Below are positions 1 to 7,542 of a stretch of DNA of 12,148 bases, in pieces (the first letter of the stretch is position 1; every line of letters begins with the position of its first letter). The DNA is from Pseudomonadota bacterium. GTDB lineage: Bacteria > Pseudomonadota > Gammaproteobacteria > Xanthomonadales > Xanthomonadaceae. The position numbers were made by a program, and so were the translations under genes. The notes below the pieces were generated by a model. The model saw only the letters and a program-made list of their open reading frames with translations, searched no databases and was not told where the DNA came from. The DNA lies in the NCBI GenBank assembly GCA_023444765.1, contig JAEXLY010000186.1:1-12148 (forward strand). Direction: 5' to 3'.

Positions 1-28
1 GGGCGACGGGACCCGCGCCCCGGCTGCC

Positions 29-1921
29 TCAGCCCGCCAGCAGCCGGTTCATCCGCTGCACGAACGCGGCCGGGTCGGCCAGGGGCGCGCCCGCGGCCAG
101 CTGCGCCTGTTCCAGCAGCAGGCTGGCCAGGTCGCCGGCGCGTGCGTCGTCGTGTTCGCCCAGCAGCCTGCGCAGCAGCGGATGCTGCGGGTTGATCTCC
201 AGCGTCGGCTTCTGCTCGGGCACGTCCTGGCCGGCCTCGCGCAACAGGTGCGCCAGGTGCGGCGCCATTTCCCATTCCGACAGCGCCAGGCATGAGGGCG
301 AATCGGTCAGGCGCGCGGACACGCGCACCGCCTCGACGCGATCGCCGAGCAGCGCCTTCACCCGTTCCAGCAGCGGCGCTGCGGCCTGCGCGGCTTCTTC
401 CTGCTTCGCCTTCTCCGCCTCGTCCAGCGGCAGCTCGCCCTTGGCGATGTGCTTCAACGGCTTTCCGGCGTACTCGCGCAGGTGGCCGAGCATCCACTCG
501 TCGATGCGGTCGGACATCAGCAGCACCTCGATGTCGCGCGCACGGAAGCCTTCCAGCTGCGGGCTGCCTACGGCGGCGCGGTAGCCGTCCGCGGTGACGT
601 ACCAGATCGCGTCCTGGCCCTCGGCCATGCGCGCGACGTAGTCGTCCAGCGACACGCTGCGCGCATCGCCCTCGCCCTTCGTCGACGCGAAGCGCAGCAG
701 TCTCGCGATGCGCTCGCGGTTGCCGGGGTCCTCGACGATGCCCTCCTTGAGCGTGTTGCCGAAGGCCTTGAGGAAGGTGGCGAACTTCTCCGGCTCGTCG
801 CGCGAGAGCTTCTCCACCAGGTCCAGCACGCGCTTGACGCAGGCGCCGCGGATGCGCTCGAGCTGGCGGTTGTGCTGCAGGATCTCGCGGCTGACGTTGA
901 GCGGCAGGTCGTCGGCATCGACCACGCCGCGCACGAAGCGCAGGTAGTTGGGCAGCAGTTCCTCGGCCGCGTCCATGATGAAGACGCGCTTGATGTAGAG
1001 CTTCAGGCCCTTGCGCTCGTCGCGTCCGCCCATCATCAGGTCGAACGGCGGCTGCGAGGGCAGGTAGAGCAGGGTGGTGAAGCTCTGGCTGCCCTCGACG
1101 CGGTTGTGCGACCAGGCCGCGGCATCGTTGAAGTCGTGCCCGAGGGACTTGTAGAAGTTCTGGTACTCCTCGTCGCTGATCTCCGACTTGGGCCGGGTCC
1201 ACAGCGCCGAGGCGTCGTTGGCGGTCTCCCATTCCGGCGCGGTGTCGGCCTTGGCCTCGTCGTCGCCAGCCGGCGCGGCCTCCTTCGGCATCCGGATGGG
1301 GAAGGCGACATGGTCGGAATACTTGCGCACCAGCGCGCGCAGCTTCCAGCCGTCGAGGAACTCGTCCTCGTCGGGCTTGAGGTGCAGGACCACGGTGGTG
1401 CCGCGCTCGGCGAGGGTCGCCGGTTCCAGGGTGTACTCGCCGCGGCCGTCGCTTTCCCAGCGGGTGCCCGCATCGGGCGCGTCGCCGGCGCGGCGGGTGA
1501 GCACGGTGACGCGGTCGGCGACCACGAAGGCCGAGTAGAAGCCGACGCCGAACTGGCCGATCAGGCGTGCGTCGGCCTTCTGCTCGCTGCCCAGCGCCTC
1601 CAGGAAGCGGCGCGTGCCCGAGCTGGCGATGCTGCCGATGTTGGCCACCACCTCCTCGCGCGACATGCCGATGCCGGTGTCGCGGATGGTGATCGTGCGC
1701 GCGTCCTTGTCCCAGCTCACGTCGATGCGCAGCTCGGCCTCGCCGGCCAGCAGGTCGGGGTGGGCGATGGACTCGAAGCGCAGCTTGTCGCAGGCGTCCG
1801 AGGCGTTGGAGATCAGCTCGCGCAGGAAGATCTCCTTGTGCGAGTACAGCGAATGCGTGACCAGGTGCAGCACCTGGGCGACTTCGGCTTCGAACTTGCG
1901 GGTCTCGGCGGTGGCGCTCAT
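29..1921 (-). CDS. htpG: Molecular chaperone HtpG (bacterial Hsp90)
   Basis: Cytosolic ATP-dependent homodimeric chaperone that remodels client proteins with the DnaK system. The 630-residue product has the usual family length. The N-terminal GHKL ATPase is complete: the N-box RELISNASDA (residues 34-43, with the catalytic Glu), DTGIGM (81-86) and the lid/G2 segment IGQFGVGFYSAF (121-132). The middle domain carries LPLNVSRE (339-346), whose Arg is the expected ATP-contacting residue. The C-terminal dimerisation part follows from about 500 and includes NPQHPLLRRLL. A short acidic/Ala insertion (about 214-232) separates the N and middle domains. The frame is open up to an ATG at 1978, but that codon lies inside the predicted heat-shock promoter. 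MSATAETRKF at 1921 matches the family N-terminus, so that start is chosen. The ribosome site is weak (CGGA about 10 nt upstream). Confidence 0.97.
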   Translation of the reverse strand: MSATAETRKFEAEVAQVLHLVTHSLYSHKEIFLRELISNASDACDKLRFESIAHPDLLAGEAELRIDVSWDKDARTITIRDTGIGMSREEVVANIGSIASSGTRRFLEALGSEQKADARLIGQFGVGFYSAFVVADRVTVLTRRAGDAPDAGTRWESDGRGEYTLEPATLAERGTTVVLHLKPDEDEFLDGWKLRALVRKYSDHVAFPIRMPKEAAPAGDDEAKADTAPEWETANDASALWTRPKSEISDEEYQNFYKSLGHDFNDAAAWSHNRVEGSQSFTTLLYLPSQPPFDLMMGGRDERKGLKLYIKRVFIMDAAEELLPNYLRFVRGVVDADDLPLNVSREILQHNRQLERIRGACVKRVLDLVEKLSRDEPEKFATFLKAFGNTLKEGIVEDPGNRERIARLLRFASTKGEGDARSVSLDDYVARMAEGQDAIWYVTADGYRAAVGSPQLEGFRARDIEVLLMSDRIDEWMLGHLREYAGKPLKHIAKGELPLDEAEKAKQEEAAQAAAPLLERVKALLGDRVEAVRVSARLTDSPSCLALSEWEMAPHLAHLLREAGQDVPEQKPTLEINPQHPLLRRLLGEHDDARAGDLASLLLEQAQLAAGAPLADPAAFVQRMNRLLAG

Positions 1922-1958
1922 GGGCGGATTCCGTACTGTGGCAGTGCAGCGGCCGGAT

Positions 1959-1984
1959 ATGCGTTCGCCCGCCGGCATTTCAAG
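1959..1984 (-). promoter_or_regulatory. Sigma32-like heat-shock promoter of htpG
   Basis: On the minus strand a -35 box CTTGAA (1984-1979, in context GCTTGAAA) is followed after 14 nt by ACGCAT (1964-1959, then AT). The known enterobacterial sigma32 consensus is a CTTGAA-type -35, a 13-15 nt spacer and a CCCCAT-type -10. The -35 match is exact and the -10 matches four of six. Transcription would begin near 1952, giving a leader of about 30 nt before the htpG ATG at 1921. HtpG is a classical sigma32 target, so position, spacing and gene identity agree. The match was made by eye only. Confidence 0.55.
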
Positions 1985-2011
1985 CGCGGGGCCGGGTCAC
2001 GGCCCCGACGC
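1984..2011 (-). terminator. Candidate hairpin terminator at the end of the membrane-protein gene
   Basis: A perfect 8-bp stem CGGGGCCG (1987-1994) / CGGCCCCG (2000-2007) with a GGTCA loop is extended by GCG/CGC (1984-1986 / 2009-2011) across one bulged base. The stop codon of the upstream gene lies in the loop. Read on the minus strand it is followed only by CTTGAAAT, so the U-tract is poor. It would separate the membrane-protein gene from htpG. The hairpin is certain as sequence; the terminator role is inferred. Confidence 0.4.
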
Positions 2012-3391
2012 GGCGGGCTGGTCCACGCCGGGCGTGAACCAGAACGGGATGACGTACTCGCGGCGGCGCAGCGCGCCGCTGTCCCCACCCGCCGCGTTCC
2101 ACTCCAGGTGCAGCCGGTGCAGGCCCGGGGGCAGGCCGGCCACCTCGATGTAGCCCAGCAGGCCGCGCATGCCCAGATCGCGGCGCTCGGTCGCCACGAA
2201 CCCGTCCAGCGACACCGGGGCGCCGTCCAGGCGCACCGTCCACAGCGCGGCCAGGCACTGCCGGCCGACAGCGGCGGCGTCGGCGCCGGAGGCCGCGTTG
2301 CGGCCCTTGCGCAGCCCGCTGCAGCGTTCGCGCGCCAGCGGATTGTCGCGCTGCGGCCGGTGCGGAATGAACAGGCGCAGGTGGGTGTCGGACACGCGGT
2401 CGGACGGCACCATCGGGTAGAACGCCAGCCGGTCGCCCTCGCCGCGCAGCGATTCGTAATGCGCGCCCAGCATGCCGTGCTCGACCGCGTCCGTGGTCAG
2501 GACCTCGTAGCTGTCCAGCAGCGACAGCCGTGCCGACCCCAGGATCATCACCACGCTCGAGGCCATGGCCAGCACGAACACGGCGATGTAGACGGTCATG
2601 AACCCGCGCCCCGGCAGGTTGCTCTGCAGGGTGAACTGGACGGCCGCGATCAGGCGCTGCGGGAACATCCAGCCGAGCACGCGCAGCAGGCGGCCGGTGA
2701 GCCGGCGCAGCCCGTCGGCCTCGCGTCCCGCGGCTTCGCGACGGGCGACCATGCGGTCGAGCAGCACCGGACTCATGCCCGCCGCGAGGAACAGCACGTA
2801 GCCCACGCCAATGGCGATGAAGGTCGCGCGGTCGCGGTCCTCGAACAGGCTGCCGACGAGGCCGCACAGCAGCAGGCCGAGGCTCGCCTGCACGCCCACC
2901 CAGACCAGCAGCAGCGCCACCAGCGTGGTCATGGCGAACAGGATCGAGGCGGCACGGTCGACCCGGTCGATGGTCTGGCCCAGGTCCCCGACCTGGCGCT
3001 GGTACCAGGGCCGGGTGACGCTTCCCATCAGCGGCACGCGGTCCCAGCGGATCCCGTCGGGAAAGGTGGACTTCAGTCCTATCAGGCCGACCCAGTAGGC
3101 ACGGATGGCCAGGTGGGCGATGAAGGCGAAGCCCAGCGCGTAGCCCAGCCCGACGCCGACCTGGAAGCCGAAGCGCAGGGCGAGGTCGAGGGCGCCGTCG
3201 ACATGGATGCTGGCGCGTACCCAGGCGTCGAACACGCGGCCGGGCAGGGTGAGCAGCGCGAACGCGAACAGGCCAGAGACCAGCAGTTCGAGTTCGTCGG
3301 TGCGCTCGCGCAGGCGCTCGAAGGCCACGCGGCTGGGCTGCGATGCCGCGCCCTCCGGCGTCGCGGGCGCGGATACGGCCGGCTCGTCCAT
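1997..3391 (-). CDS. Hypothetical multi-pass membrane protein
   Basis: I do not recognise a named family. The 464-residue product has a Pro/Ala-rich cytosolic N-terminus, a short charged stretch FERLRERTDELE (24-35), and hydrophobic segments at about 36-56, 78-106, 147-182 (long, possibly a pair), 189-211 and 265-286. After the last segment a soluble region of about 175 residues follows, containing a Cys pair (C357, C379) and an aromatic end (YVIPFWFTPG, 446-455). The tail is more likely periplasmic, but topology was judged by eye. The start at 3391 is supported by a strong GGGGAGG site 4 nt upstream. The gene is divergent from the YdeI-like gene and 75 bp upstream of htpG on the same strand, which has its own promoter. 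Function unknown. Confidence 0.8.
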   Translation of the reverse strand: MDEPAVSAPATPEGAASQPSRVAFERLRERTDELELLVSGLFAFALLTLPGRVFDAWVRASIHVDGALDLALRFGFQVGVGLGYALGFAFIAHLAIRAYWVGLIGLKSTFPDGIRWDRVPLMGSVTRPWYQRQVGDLGQTIDRVDRAASILFAMTTLVALLLVWVGVQASLGLLLCGLVGSLFEDRDRATFIAIGVGYVLFLAAGMSPVLLDRMVARREAAGREADGLRRLTGRLLRVLGWMFPQRLIAAVQFTLQSNLPGRGFMTVYIAVFVLAMASSVVMILGSARLSLLDSYEVLTTDAVEHGMLGAHYESLRGEGDRLAFYPMVPSDRVSDTHLRLFIPHRPQRDNPLARERCSGLRKGRNAASGADAAAVGRQCLAALWTVRLDGAPVSLDGFVATERRDLGMRGLLGYIEVAGLPPGLHRLHLEWNAAGGDSGALRRREYVIPFWFTPGVDQPAASGP

Positions 3392-3438
3392 CGATCCTCC
3401 CCTGGTTCGGCGCAGTCTAGCGGCCGCCCCGGAAGCCT

Positions 3439-3460
3439 GCAGCCGCAGCTGCTAGGCTGC
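3439..3460. repeat. Inverted repeat in the divergent intergenic region
   Basis: GCAGCC (3439-3444) and GGCTGC (3455-3460) form a 6-bp inverted repeat enclosing the palindrome GCAGCTGC (3445-3452). It lies 5 nt before the plus-strand ATG at 3465 and would be at the 5' end of that mRNA. In such GC-rich DNA short repeats of this kind are common, so a regulatory role is only a possibility. No convincing -10/-35 pair was seen in the 73-bp gap. Confidence 0.25.
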
Positions 3461-3464
3461 GTCC

Positions 3465-4010
3465 ATGGCCAGTTCCCCCACCCTCCGCTGCAAGGCCCGA
3501 CTGCAGCGCCCGGCTGACCCGGCCGGCGCGGACTGGAGCTTCCTCCTGCTGCCCGCCGCGACCAGCGCGCGGTTGCCATCGCGCGGCATGGTGAGCGTGG
3601 AGGGCCGCTTCGCCGGGCAGCCGTTCCAGGCCACGCTGTCGCCGGATGGGCAGGGCGGCCACTGGCTGCGGGTCGAGGCCGACCTGCGCGAGGCGGCGGG
3701 CGTGGCGGTCGGGGACACCGTCGCGCTCGCCTTCTCGCCCATGGCGGAGGAGCCGGAGCCGGTGCTGCCGCCGGACCTTGCGGCGGCACTCGACGCGCAT
3801 CCCGCCGCGCGCGCCACCTGGGACGACATCGCCGCGGTCGCGCGCCGCGACTGGATCCACTGGATCGGCTCGGGCAAGAAGGCCGAAACGCGGGGCAAGC
3901 GCATCGCTACCGCCTGCGACATGCTCGCCTCCGGCAAGCGGCGTGCCTGCTGCTTCGACCGCTCGGGCATGTACAGCAGGTCGATGTCGGCGCCGGTCGC
4001 GGCCGAGTAG
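3465..4010 (+). CDS. DUF1905 / YdeI-OmdA family protein
   Basis: Small soluble protein of 181 residues. Residues 8-92 fit the DUF1905 beta-barrel pattern: R40-G-x-V-x-V-E-G for the usual pVrG strand, GQPFQATLSPDGQGGHWL (51-68), then EAAGVAVGDTVALAF. Residues about 104-165 fit the YdeI/OmpD-associated (OmdA) helical region, with LPPDLAAALDAHP, W119-D-D-I, and an ETRGKRIATACDMLASGKR segment. Enterobacterial relatives have been linked to resistance to polymyxin/bacteriocins, but the biochemical role is not established and cannot be read here. No signal peptide or membrane segment. The start has a weak TAGG site. It is the only plus-strand gene between two minus-strand blocks, so it is probably monocistronic. 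Confidence 0.85.
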   Translation: MASSPTLRCKARLQRPADPAGADWSFLLLPAATSARLPSRGMVSVEGRFAGQPFQATLSPDGQGGHWLRVEADLREAAGVAVGDTVALAFSPMAEEPEPVLPPDLAAALDAHPAARATWDDIAAVARRDWIHWIGSGKKAETRGKRIATACDMLASGKRRACCFDRSGMYSRSMSAPVAAE

Positions 4011-4048
4011 CCAAAGGGCAAGGGCAGTTCCACCCGGAGGTCGCCAGC

Positions 4049-4111
4049 GAGGGGGGAAGGGCGCGGTTGCGCGATGGCCACGGCGATGGCCCTTCGCGCG
4101 GCGGCCCCCTC
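4049..4111. terminator. Possible bidirectional terminator between convergent genes
   Basis: GAGGGGG (4049-4055) directly followed by GAAGGGC (4056-4062) can pair with GCCCTTC (4089-4095) and CCCCCTC (4105-4111), giving two 7-bp stems separated by a one-sided 9-nt bulge and a 26-nt loop. It lies exactly between the ends of two converging genes and touches the stop codon of the minus-strand one. The long loop and absence of T-runs weaken the call. The rest of the 99-bp gap holds a direct repeat GCGATGGCC (4071-4079, 4083-4091) and nothing else of note. Confidence 0.3.
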
Positions 4112-4892
4112 AGGCTTGCCTGCGCAACTGGCCCAGGTAGTGCCTGGCCGGCCATTGGCGCAGCACCCGTGGCGCTGTCCAGTACAGGCGTGGCGCCCAG
4201 CGCCTGAACGCCTGCCAGCGGTTTTCGTCGCGACTGCTCCAGGGCAGGCCGTACAGCGCGCGCAGCCGTGGCGGCAGCAGCCCGCGGGTGACGAAGTGCT
4301 GCAGCGGCATCGCCGGACGCAGGTACCAGGGCGCGCGCCCGCCAGCGAGCACGGCCTGCAGGTATGCGCGCACCTCCGGGTCCACCGACAGCGAACGTTC
4401 CTGTGTCTCCCACCAGCGCTCGAACGCGGCGACGTCCGGCGGCCACGCTTCGTCGCGGACCTGCAAGGTGCGGCCGAACGCCCAGGCCTCGCGGTACAGC
4501 GATTCGCGATCCACCCTGGCGACCGGTCCCGCGAACAGCGCATGTACGTCGAGGGCGCCGCGATAGAGCGTGGCGGCCACCCACAGCTGCAGCGCGGGGT
4601 CGAACGCGTTGTAGCCGTCGCCATGCACGGGGCGATGTGCCCGGTTCACGTGCCGGGCAATGCGTGCGCGGTCGGCCTCCGTTCCCAGCGTCACCGCGTA
4701 CACGTAGCCCATGGTCGCGCGCAGGCGGTCGAGCGGACGCCGCAGTGTCTGGCTGTGGCGGGCCACGCCACGCCCCACGCCGGGCATGGCCATCTGCCAG
4801 GCGACGGTGGCGCCGGCGCCGAAGTAGATGTAGGCCTCGCGGTTGATCCCGGCGAGCGAGCGTGCGCGCCGGCGCTGGATGTCTGCAAGCAT
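4110..4892 (-). CDS. MpaB/DUF2236-family oxygenase-like protein
   Basis: Member of the DUF2236 family, which includes the fungal ER oxygenase MpaB and the catalytic region of bacterial latex-clearing (rubber) oxygenases; characterised members are heme-dependent. The 260-residue protein shows the family blocks in order: NREAYIYFGAGATVAWQMAMPG (about 17-38), then GVARHS (42-47), the RLRATMGYVYAVTLGT block (57-71), a His-rich signature RHVNRAHRPVHG (80-91) where the heme-ligand His is expected, and YNAFDPALQLWVAATL (94-109). The C-terminal LPPRLRALYGLPWS is also typical. No signal peptide. The substrate cannot be predicted; most bacterial members are uncharacterised. The ATG at 4892 lacks a clear Shine-Dalgarno site, and no alternative start codon was seen immediately upstream. 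The lipocalin gene lies 84 bp upstream on the same strand. Confidence 0.85.
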   Translation of the reverse strand: MLADIQRRRARSLAGINREAYIYFGAGATVAWQMAMPGVGRGVARHSQTLRRPLDRLRATMGYVYAVTLGTEADRARIARHVNRAHRPVHGDGYNAFDPALQLWVAATLYRGALDVHALFAGPVARVDRESLYREAWAFGRTLQVRDEAWPPDVAAFERWWETQERSLSVDPEVRAYLQAVLAGGRAPWYLRPAMPLQHFVTRGLLPPRLRALYGLPWSSRDENRWQAFRRWAPRLYWTAPRVLRQWPARHYLGQLRRQA

Positions 4893-4976
4893 GGGGCGTG
4901 GGCGTGGCGGACGGATCCCGGAACAGCGGCCTTCAGGCCCGCGGGCGGGGCGCCCTGCGCCGGTCCGCGGATCGCT

Positions 4977-5471
4977 TCAGGCAGTCGGCTGCCCCGTATG
5001 CGGGGTATGGATCAGCGGCCGGGTGTCGAAGCCCTGCTGGCGGGCGATCGCGCAGTAGTGGTTGCGCGTGACCTCGTCCAGCGATGGCTCGCGTGCGAGC
5101 AGCCAGAGGTACTTGCGGTCCGGGCTCCCGACCAGGGCGATGCTGTAGCCCGGATCGAGCGCGATGATCCAGTAGTCGCCGCTGGTGAACGGGATCCAGC
5201 GCAGCCCGGCCGGCAGGAAACTCACCTCGAGCCTGCTGCCGGTGGCGTCGACCGCCGTGGCGCGTCCCACCGCTTCCTCGACCTCGCCATTGCGGCGCAT
5301 GCGGTTGCGCACTTCCACCGAGCCGTCGCCCTCGAGCGTGTAGGTGGCCGAGACGTCGGTGGCGTCCTCGGGCTCGTGGCGCATCGGCAGGCGCGCGATC
5401 TCATACCAGGTGCCCATATAGCGGGCGAGCTCGACGCTGGCGACGGTGTGAAGTTCTGGCAGGTCCGGCAC
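4977..5471 (-). CDS. Blc-like lipocalin lacking an export signal
   Basis: Lipocalin-fold protein of 164 residues that should bind a small hydrophobic ligand such as a fatty acid or lysophospholipid. The structurally conserved regions are visible: GTWYEIARLP (20-29, the G-x-W motif), TDVSATYTLEGDGSVEVRNR (38-57), DYWIIALDPGYSIALVGSP (99-117) and RKYLWLLAREPSL (119-131, with the closing Arg). Bacterial Blc is normally an outer-membrane lipoprotein, but here the frame begins at GTG directly before PDLPELHTV with no signal peptide or lipobox Cys. The GTG at 5471 is supported by CGAGGA 8 nt upstream. No alternative exported start was seen, so the protein is probably cytosolic. It may share a transcript with the downstream MpaB-like gene. 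Confidence 0.92.
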   Translation of the reverse strand: MPDLPELHTVASVELARYMGTWYEIARLPMRHEPEDATDVSATYTLEGDGSVEVRNRMRRNGEVEEAVGRATAVDATGSRLEVSFLPAGLRWIPFTSGDYWIIALDPGYSIALVGSPDRKYLWLLAREPSLDEVTRNHYCAIARQQGFDTRPLIHTPHTGQPTA

Positions 5472-5541
5472 GGGCGATCCTCGGGGGGCGGGAGCGGCAG
5501 GTATAGGCGGGGCCGGGTGAAGCGACCGTTGGCACCGGCCG

Positions 5542-7536
5542 TTACAGCGGCCAGATCCGCAGCAGCAGCGGTATCGACACCAGCAGCACCAGCAGCTGCA
5601 CCGGCAGCCCGAGCCGCCAGTAGTCGCCGAAGCGGAAACCGCCGGGGCCCAGGATCAGGGTGTTGTTCTGGTGCCCGATCGGGGTGAGGAAGGCGCAGGA
5701 GGCGCCGATGGCCACGGCCATCAGGTAGGGATCGGCATCGACGCCGAAGGTGCTGGCCGCGCCCAGCGCGATCGGACACATCACCGCCGCGGTGGCGGCG
5801 TTGTTCATCAGGTCCGACAGGGTCATGGTGACCACCATCACCAGCACCAGGCCCAGCACCGGGTGGCCCTGGGCGAGCGAGTCGAACAGCGCGCGCGCGA
5901 TCAGCTCGGCGGTGCCGGTGGATTCCATCGCGCCGGCCACCGGGATCAGCGCCGCCAGCAGCACCACCACCGGCCAGTCGACGGCCTCGTAGACCTCGCG
6001 CGGCGGCACCGTGCGCAACGCCATCGAGGCGACCACGCCGAGTGCGAACGCCACCGCCGCCGGCAGCAGGCCGAAGGCGGTGGCGGCGATCGCCATCGCC
6101 AGCACCAGGGTCGCAGTGACGGCCTTGCGCCGGTCGGGCATGCGCAGCGAGCGCGCGGCCAGCGGCACCGCGCCGAACTGCGCGGAGAATCCCGAGATCG
6201 CGGCCTGCGTGCCTTGCACCAGCAGCAGGTCGCCCTCGCGGAAGGCCTGCGAGCGCAGGCGCGTGCGCGACAGCCGCCCGGCGCGGGAGAGGGCCAGCAC
6301 GTTGATGGCGTGGTGGGTACGCAGGTCCAGGTCGATGGCCGAGCGGCCCGAGAGTCCCGATCCCGGCAGCACCACGATCTCCTGCAGCACGATCTCCTCG
6401 TGCGGGGTGCGTGCGGCGTCGTCGTCGCTGTCCTCGCCAGGTTCGCCGTCCAGCGGTCGGCTGTCCGCTGGCGCGCCGGTGCGGCGCCAGTCGCGCAGGC
6501 GCATCGTGCGCCCGCCATCGGTCAGTGCGCGCACCGGTCGCGGGGCCGCGGCAGTGGCACCGGCCGGCCCGGGTTCTCCGCTTTCGCCCGACACCGCCGG
6601 CGGGCCGTCCTCGCCAGCGTCGTCCGCGTCCTCGTCCTGCGGTGGCGGGACGTCCTCTTCGAGCTTCAGGCCGAGGCCGGACAGCAGGCTCGACAGCGCT
6701 TCGGCATCCGCCTCGATCACCAGCACGTCGCCGGCCCGCACCACCCGTGACGGATGCGGCGCGTGCACCCGGAACTCGCCCTGGACGATCCCCAGCACCT
6801 GCGCGCCATGCTGGTCCAGCGTCTGCTCGATGTCCGACAGGCGCCTGCCCACCGCGCGCGCGCCTTCGGGCACGCGCACCTCGGTCACGTAGGCGCCCGG
6901 ATCGAAGCCTTCGGCCGCCGCCTCGCGTCGCACCGGCACCAGCTTCCATCCGCCCAGCGCGATCAGCAGCACGCCGGCACCGGCCACCGCCACGCCCACC
7001 GGGCTGAAATCGAACATCGAGAACGGCGCTGCCCCGGTGGAGGCGCGGAAGCCCGAGACGATCAGGTTGGGCGGCGTGCCGATCAGGGTGGTCATGCCGC
7101 CGAGGATCGACCCGAATGCCAGCGGCATCAGCACCTGCCCGGGCGCCAGCTTGCGCTTGCGCGCGATCTGCAGGGCCACCGGCATCAGCAGCGCCAGTGC
7201 GCCGACATTGTTCATGAAGCCCGACAGTACCGCCGCCAGCGCGGTCAGCGCGGCGATCGAGAGCATGGGTCCGGCCTTCGCCGGCAGCGCCACGCGCGCC
7301 AGCGCATCCACCGCGCCGGAGGTCTGCAGTCCGTGGCTGAGCACCAGCACGCAGGCCACGGTGATCACCGCCGGATGGCCGAAGCCGGCGAACGCCTGCT
7401 CCGGCGCCACCACGCCGACCAGCACGCAGGCCATCAGCGCGCCGGCGGCGACCAGGTCGTGGCGCCAGCGGCCCAGGAGGAAAGCGGCGATGGTGGCCGC
7501 GAGGATCGCCAGGATCAGGATCTGGCCGGTATGCAT
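5542..7536 (-). CDS. SLC13-type permease with two TrkA-C domains
   Basis: Inner-membrane transporter of the divalent anion:Na+ symporter/CitT-like group with an inserted regulatory region, 664 residues. The first membrane half (about 4-200) contains SGFMNNVGALALLMP (105-119) and GGMTTLIGTPPNLIVSG (146-162). The second half (about 470-662) repeats the pattern with SDLMNNAATAAVMCPIA (574-590) and LTPIGHQNNTLILGPGG (617-633). Between them lie two RCK_C/TrkA-C-like domains (about 212-290 and 380-460). These are joined by an acidic, Pro/Gly-rich segment (about 291-377) that looks disordered. The substrate is not readable; relatives carry sulfate, dicarboxylates or other anions. The ATG at 7536 starts just before the first membrane helix, but it has no visible Shine-Dalgarno site and sits 6 nt after a perfect hairpin. 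It lies 55 bp downstream of the MscS-type gene, probably the same operon. Confidence 0.93.
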   Translation of the reverse strand: MHTGQILILAILAATIAAFLLGRWRHDLVAAGALMACVLVGVVAPEQAFAGFGHPAVITVACVLVLSHGLQTSGAVDALARVALPAKAGPMLSIAALTALAAVLSGFMNNVGALALLMPVALQIARKRKLAPGQVLMPLAFGSILGGMTTLIGTPPNLIVSGFRASTGAAPFSMFDFSPVGVAVAGAGVLLIALGGWKLVPVRREAAAEGFDPGAYVTEVRVPEGARAVGRRLSDIEQTLDQHGAQVLGIVQGEFRVHAPHPSRVVRAGDVLVIEADAEALSSLLSGLGLKLEEDVPPPQDEDADDAGEDGPPAVSGESGEPGPAGATAAAPRPVRALTDGGRTMRLRDWRRTGAPADSRPLDGEPGEDSDDDAARTPHEEIVLQEIVVLPGSGLSGRSAIDLDLRTHHAINVLALSRAGRLSRTRLRSQAFREGDLLLVQGTQAAISGFSAQFGAVPLAARSLRMPDRRKAVTATLVLAMAIAATAFGLLPAAVAFALGVVASMALRTVPPREVYEAVDWPVVVLLAALIPVAGAMESTGTAELIARALFDSLAQGHPVLGLVLVMVVTMTLSDLMNNAATAAVMCPIALGAASTFGVDADPYLMAVAIGASCAFLTPIGHQNNTLILGPGGFRFGDYWRLGLPVQLLVLLVSIPLLLRIWPL

Positions 7537-7542
7537 GCAGGC

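Noticed and set aside
449..3517. A 1022-codon open frame on the plus strand, antisense to htpG and the membrane-protein gene
   Set aside because: Its translation is a featureless mix of Ala, Arg, Gln, His, Val and Gly without domains, and it crosses two well-supported genes. In very GC-rich DNA antisense frames stay open because stop codons are rare.
3452..4624. A 390-codon minus-strand frame across the YdeI-like and oxygenase genes
   Set aside because: Cys/Arg/Ser-rich low-complexity translation typical of a shadow frame; both overlapped genes have convincing domains.
4893..4976. GC-rich pairs such as CCGCGG repeats between the lipocalin and oxygenase genes as a terminator
   Set aside because: Stems are short, compete with one another and have no T-run; nothing beyond what GC-rich DNA shows by chance.
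4074..5687. A 537-codon plus-strand open frame over the oxygenase and lipocalin genes
   Set aside because: Same antisense composition, no recognisable motif; the minus strand carries two clear protein families here.
5222..6949. A 575-codon minus-strand frame overlapping the permease and lipocalin genes
   Set aside because: It is the same strand in another frame, Gly/Arg/Ala-rich, and conflicts with the TrkA-C permease reading.
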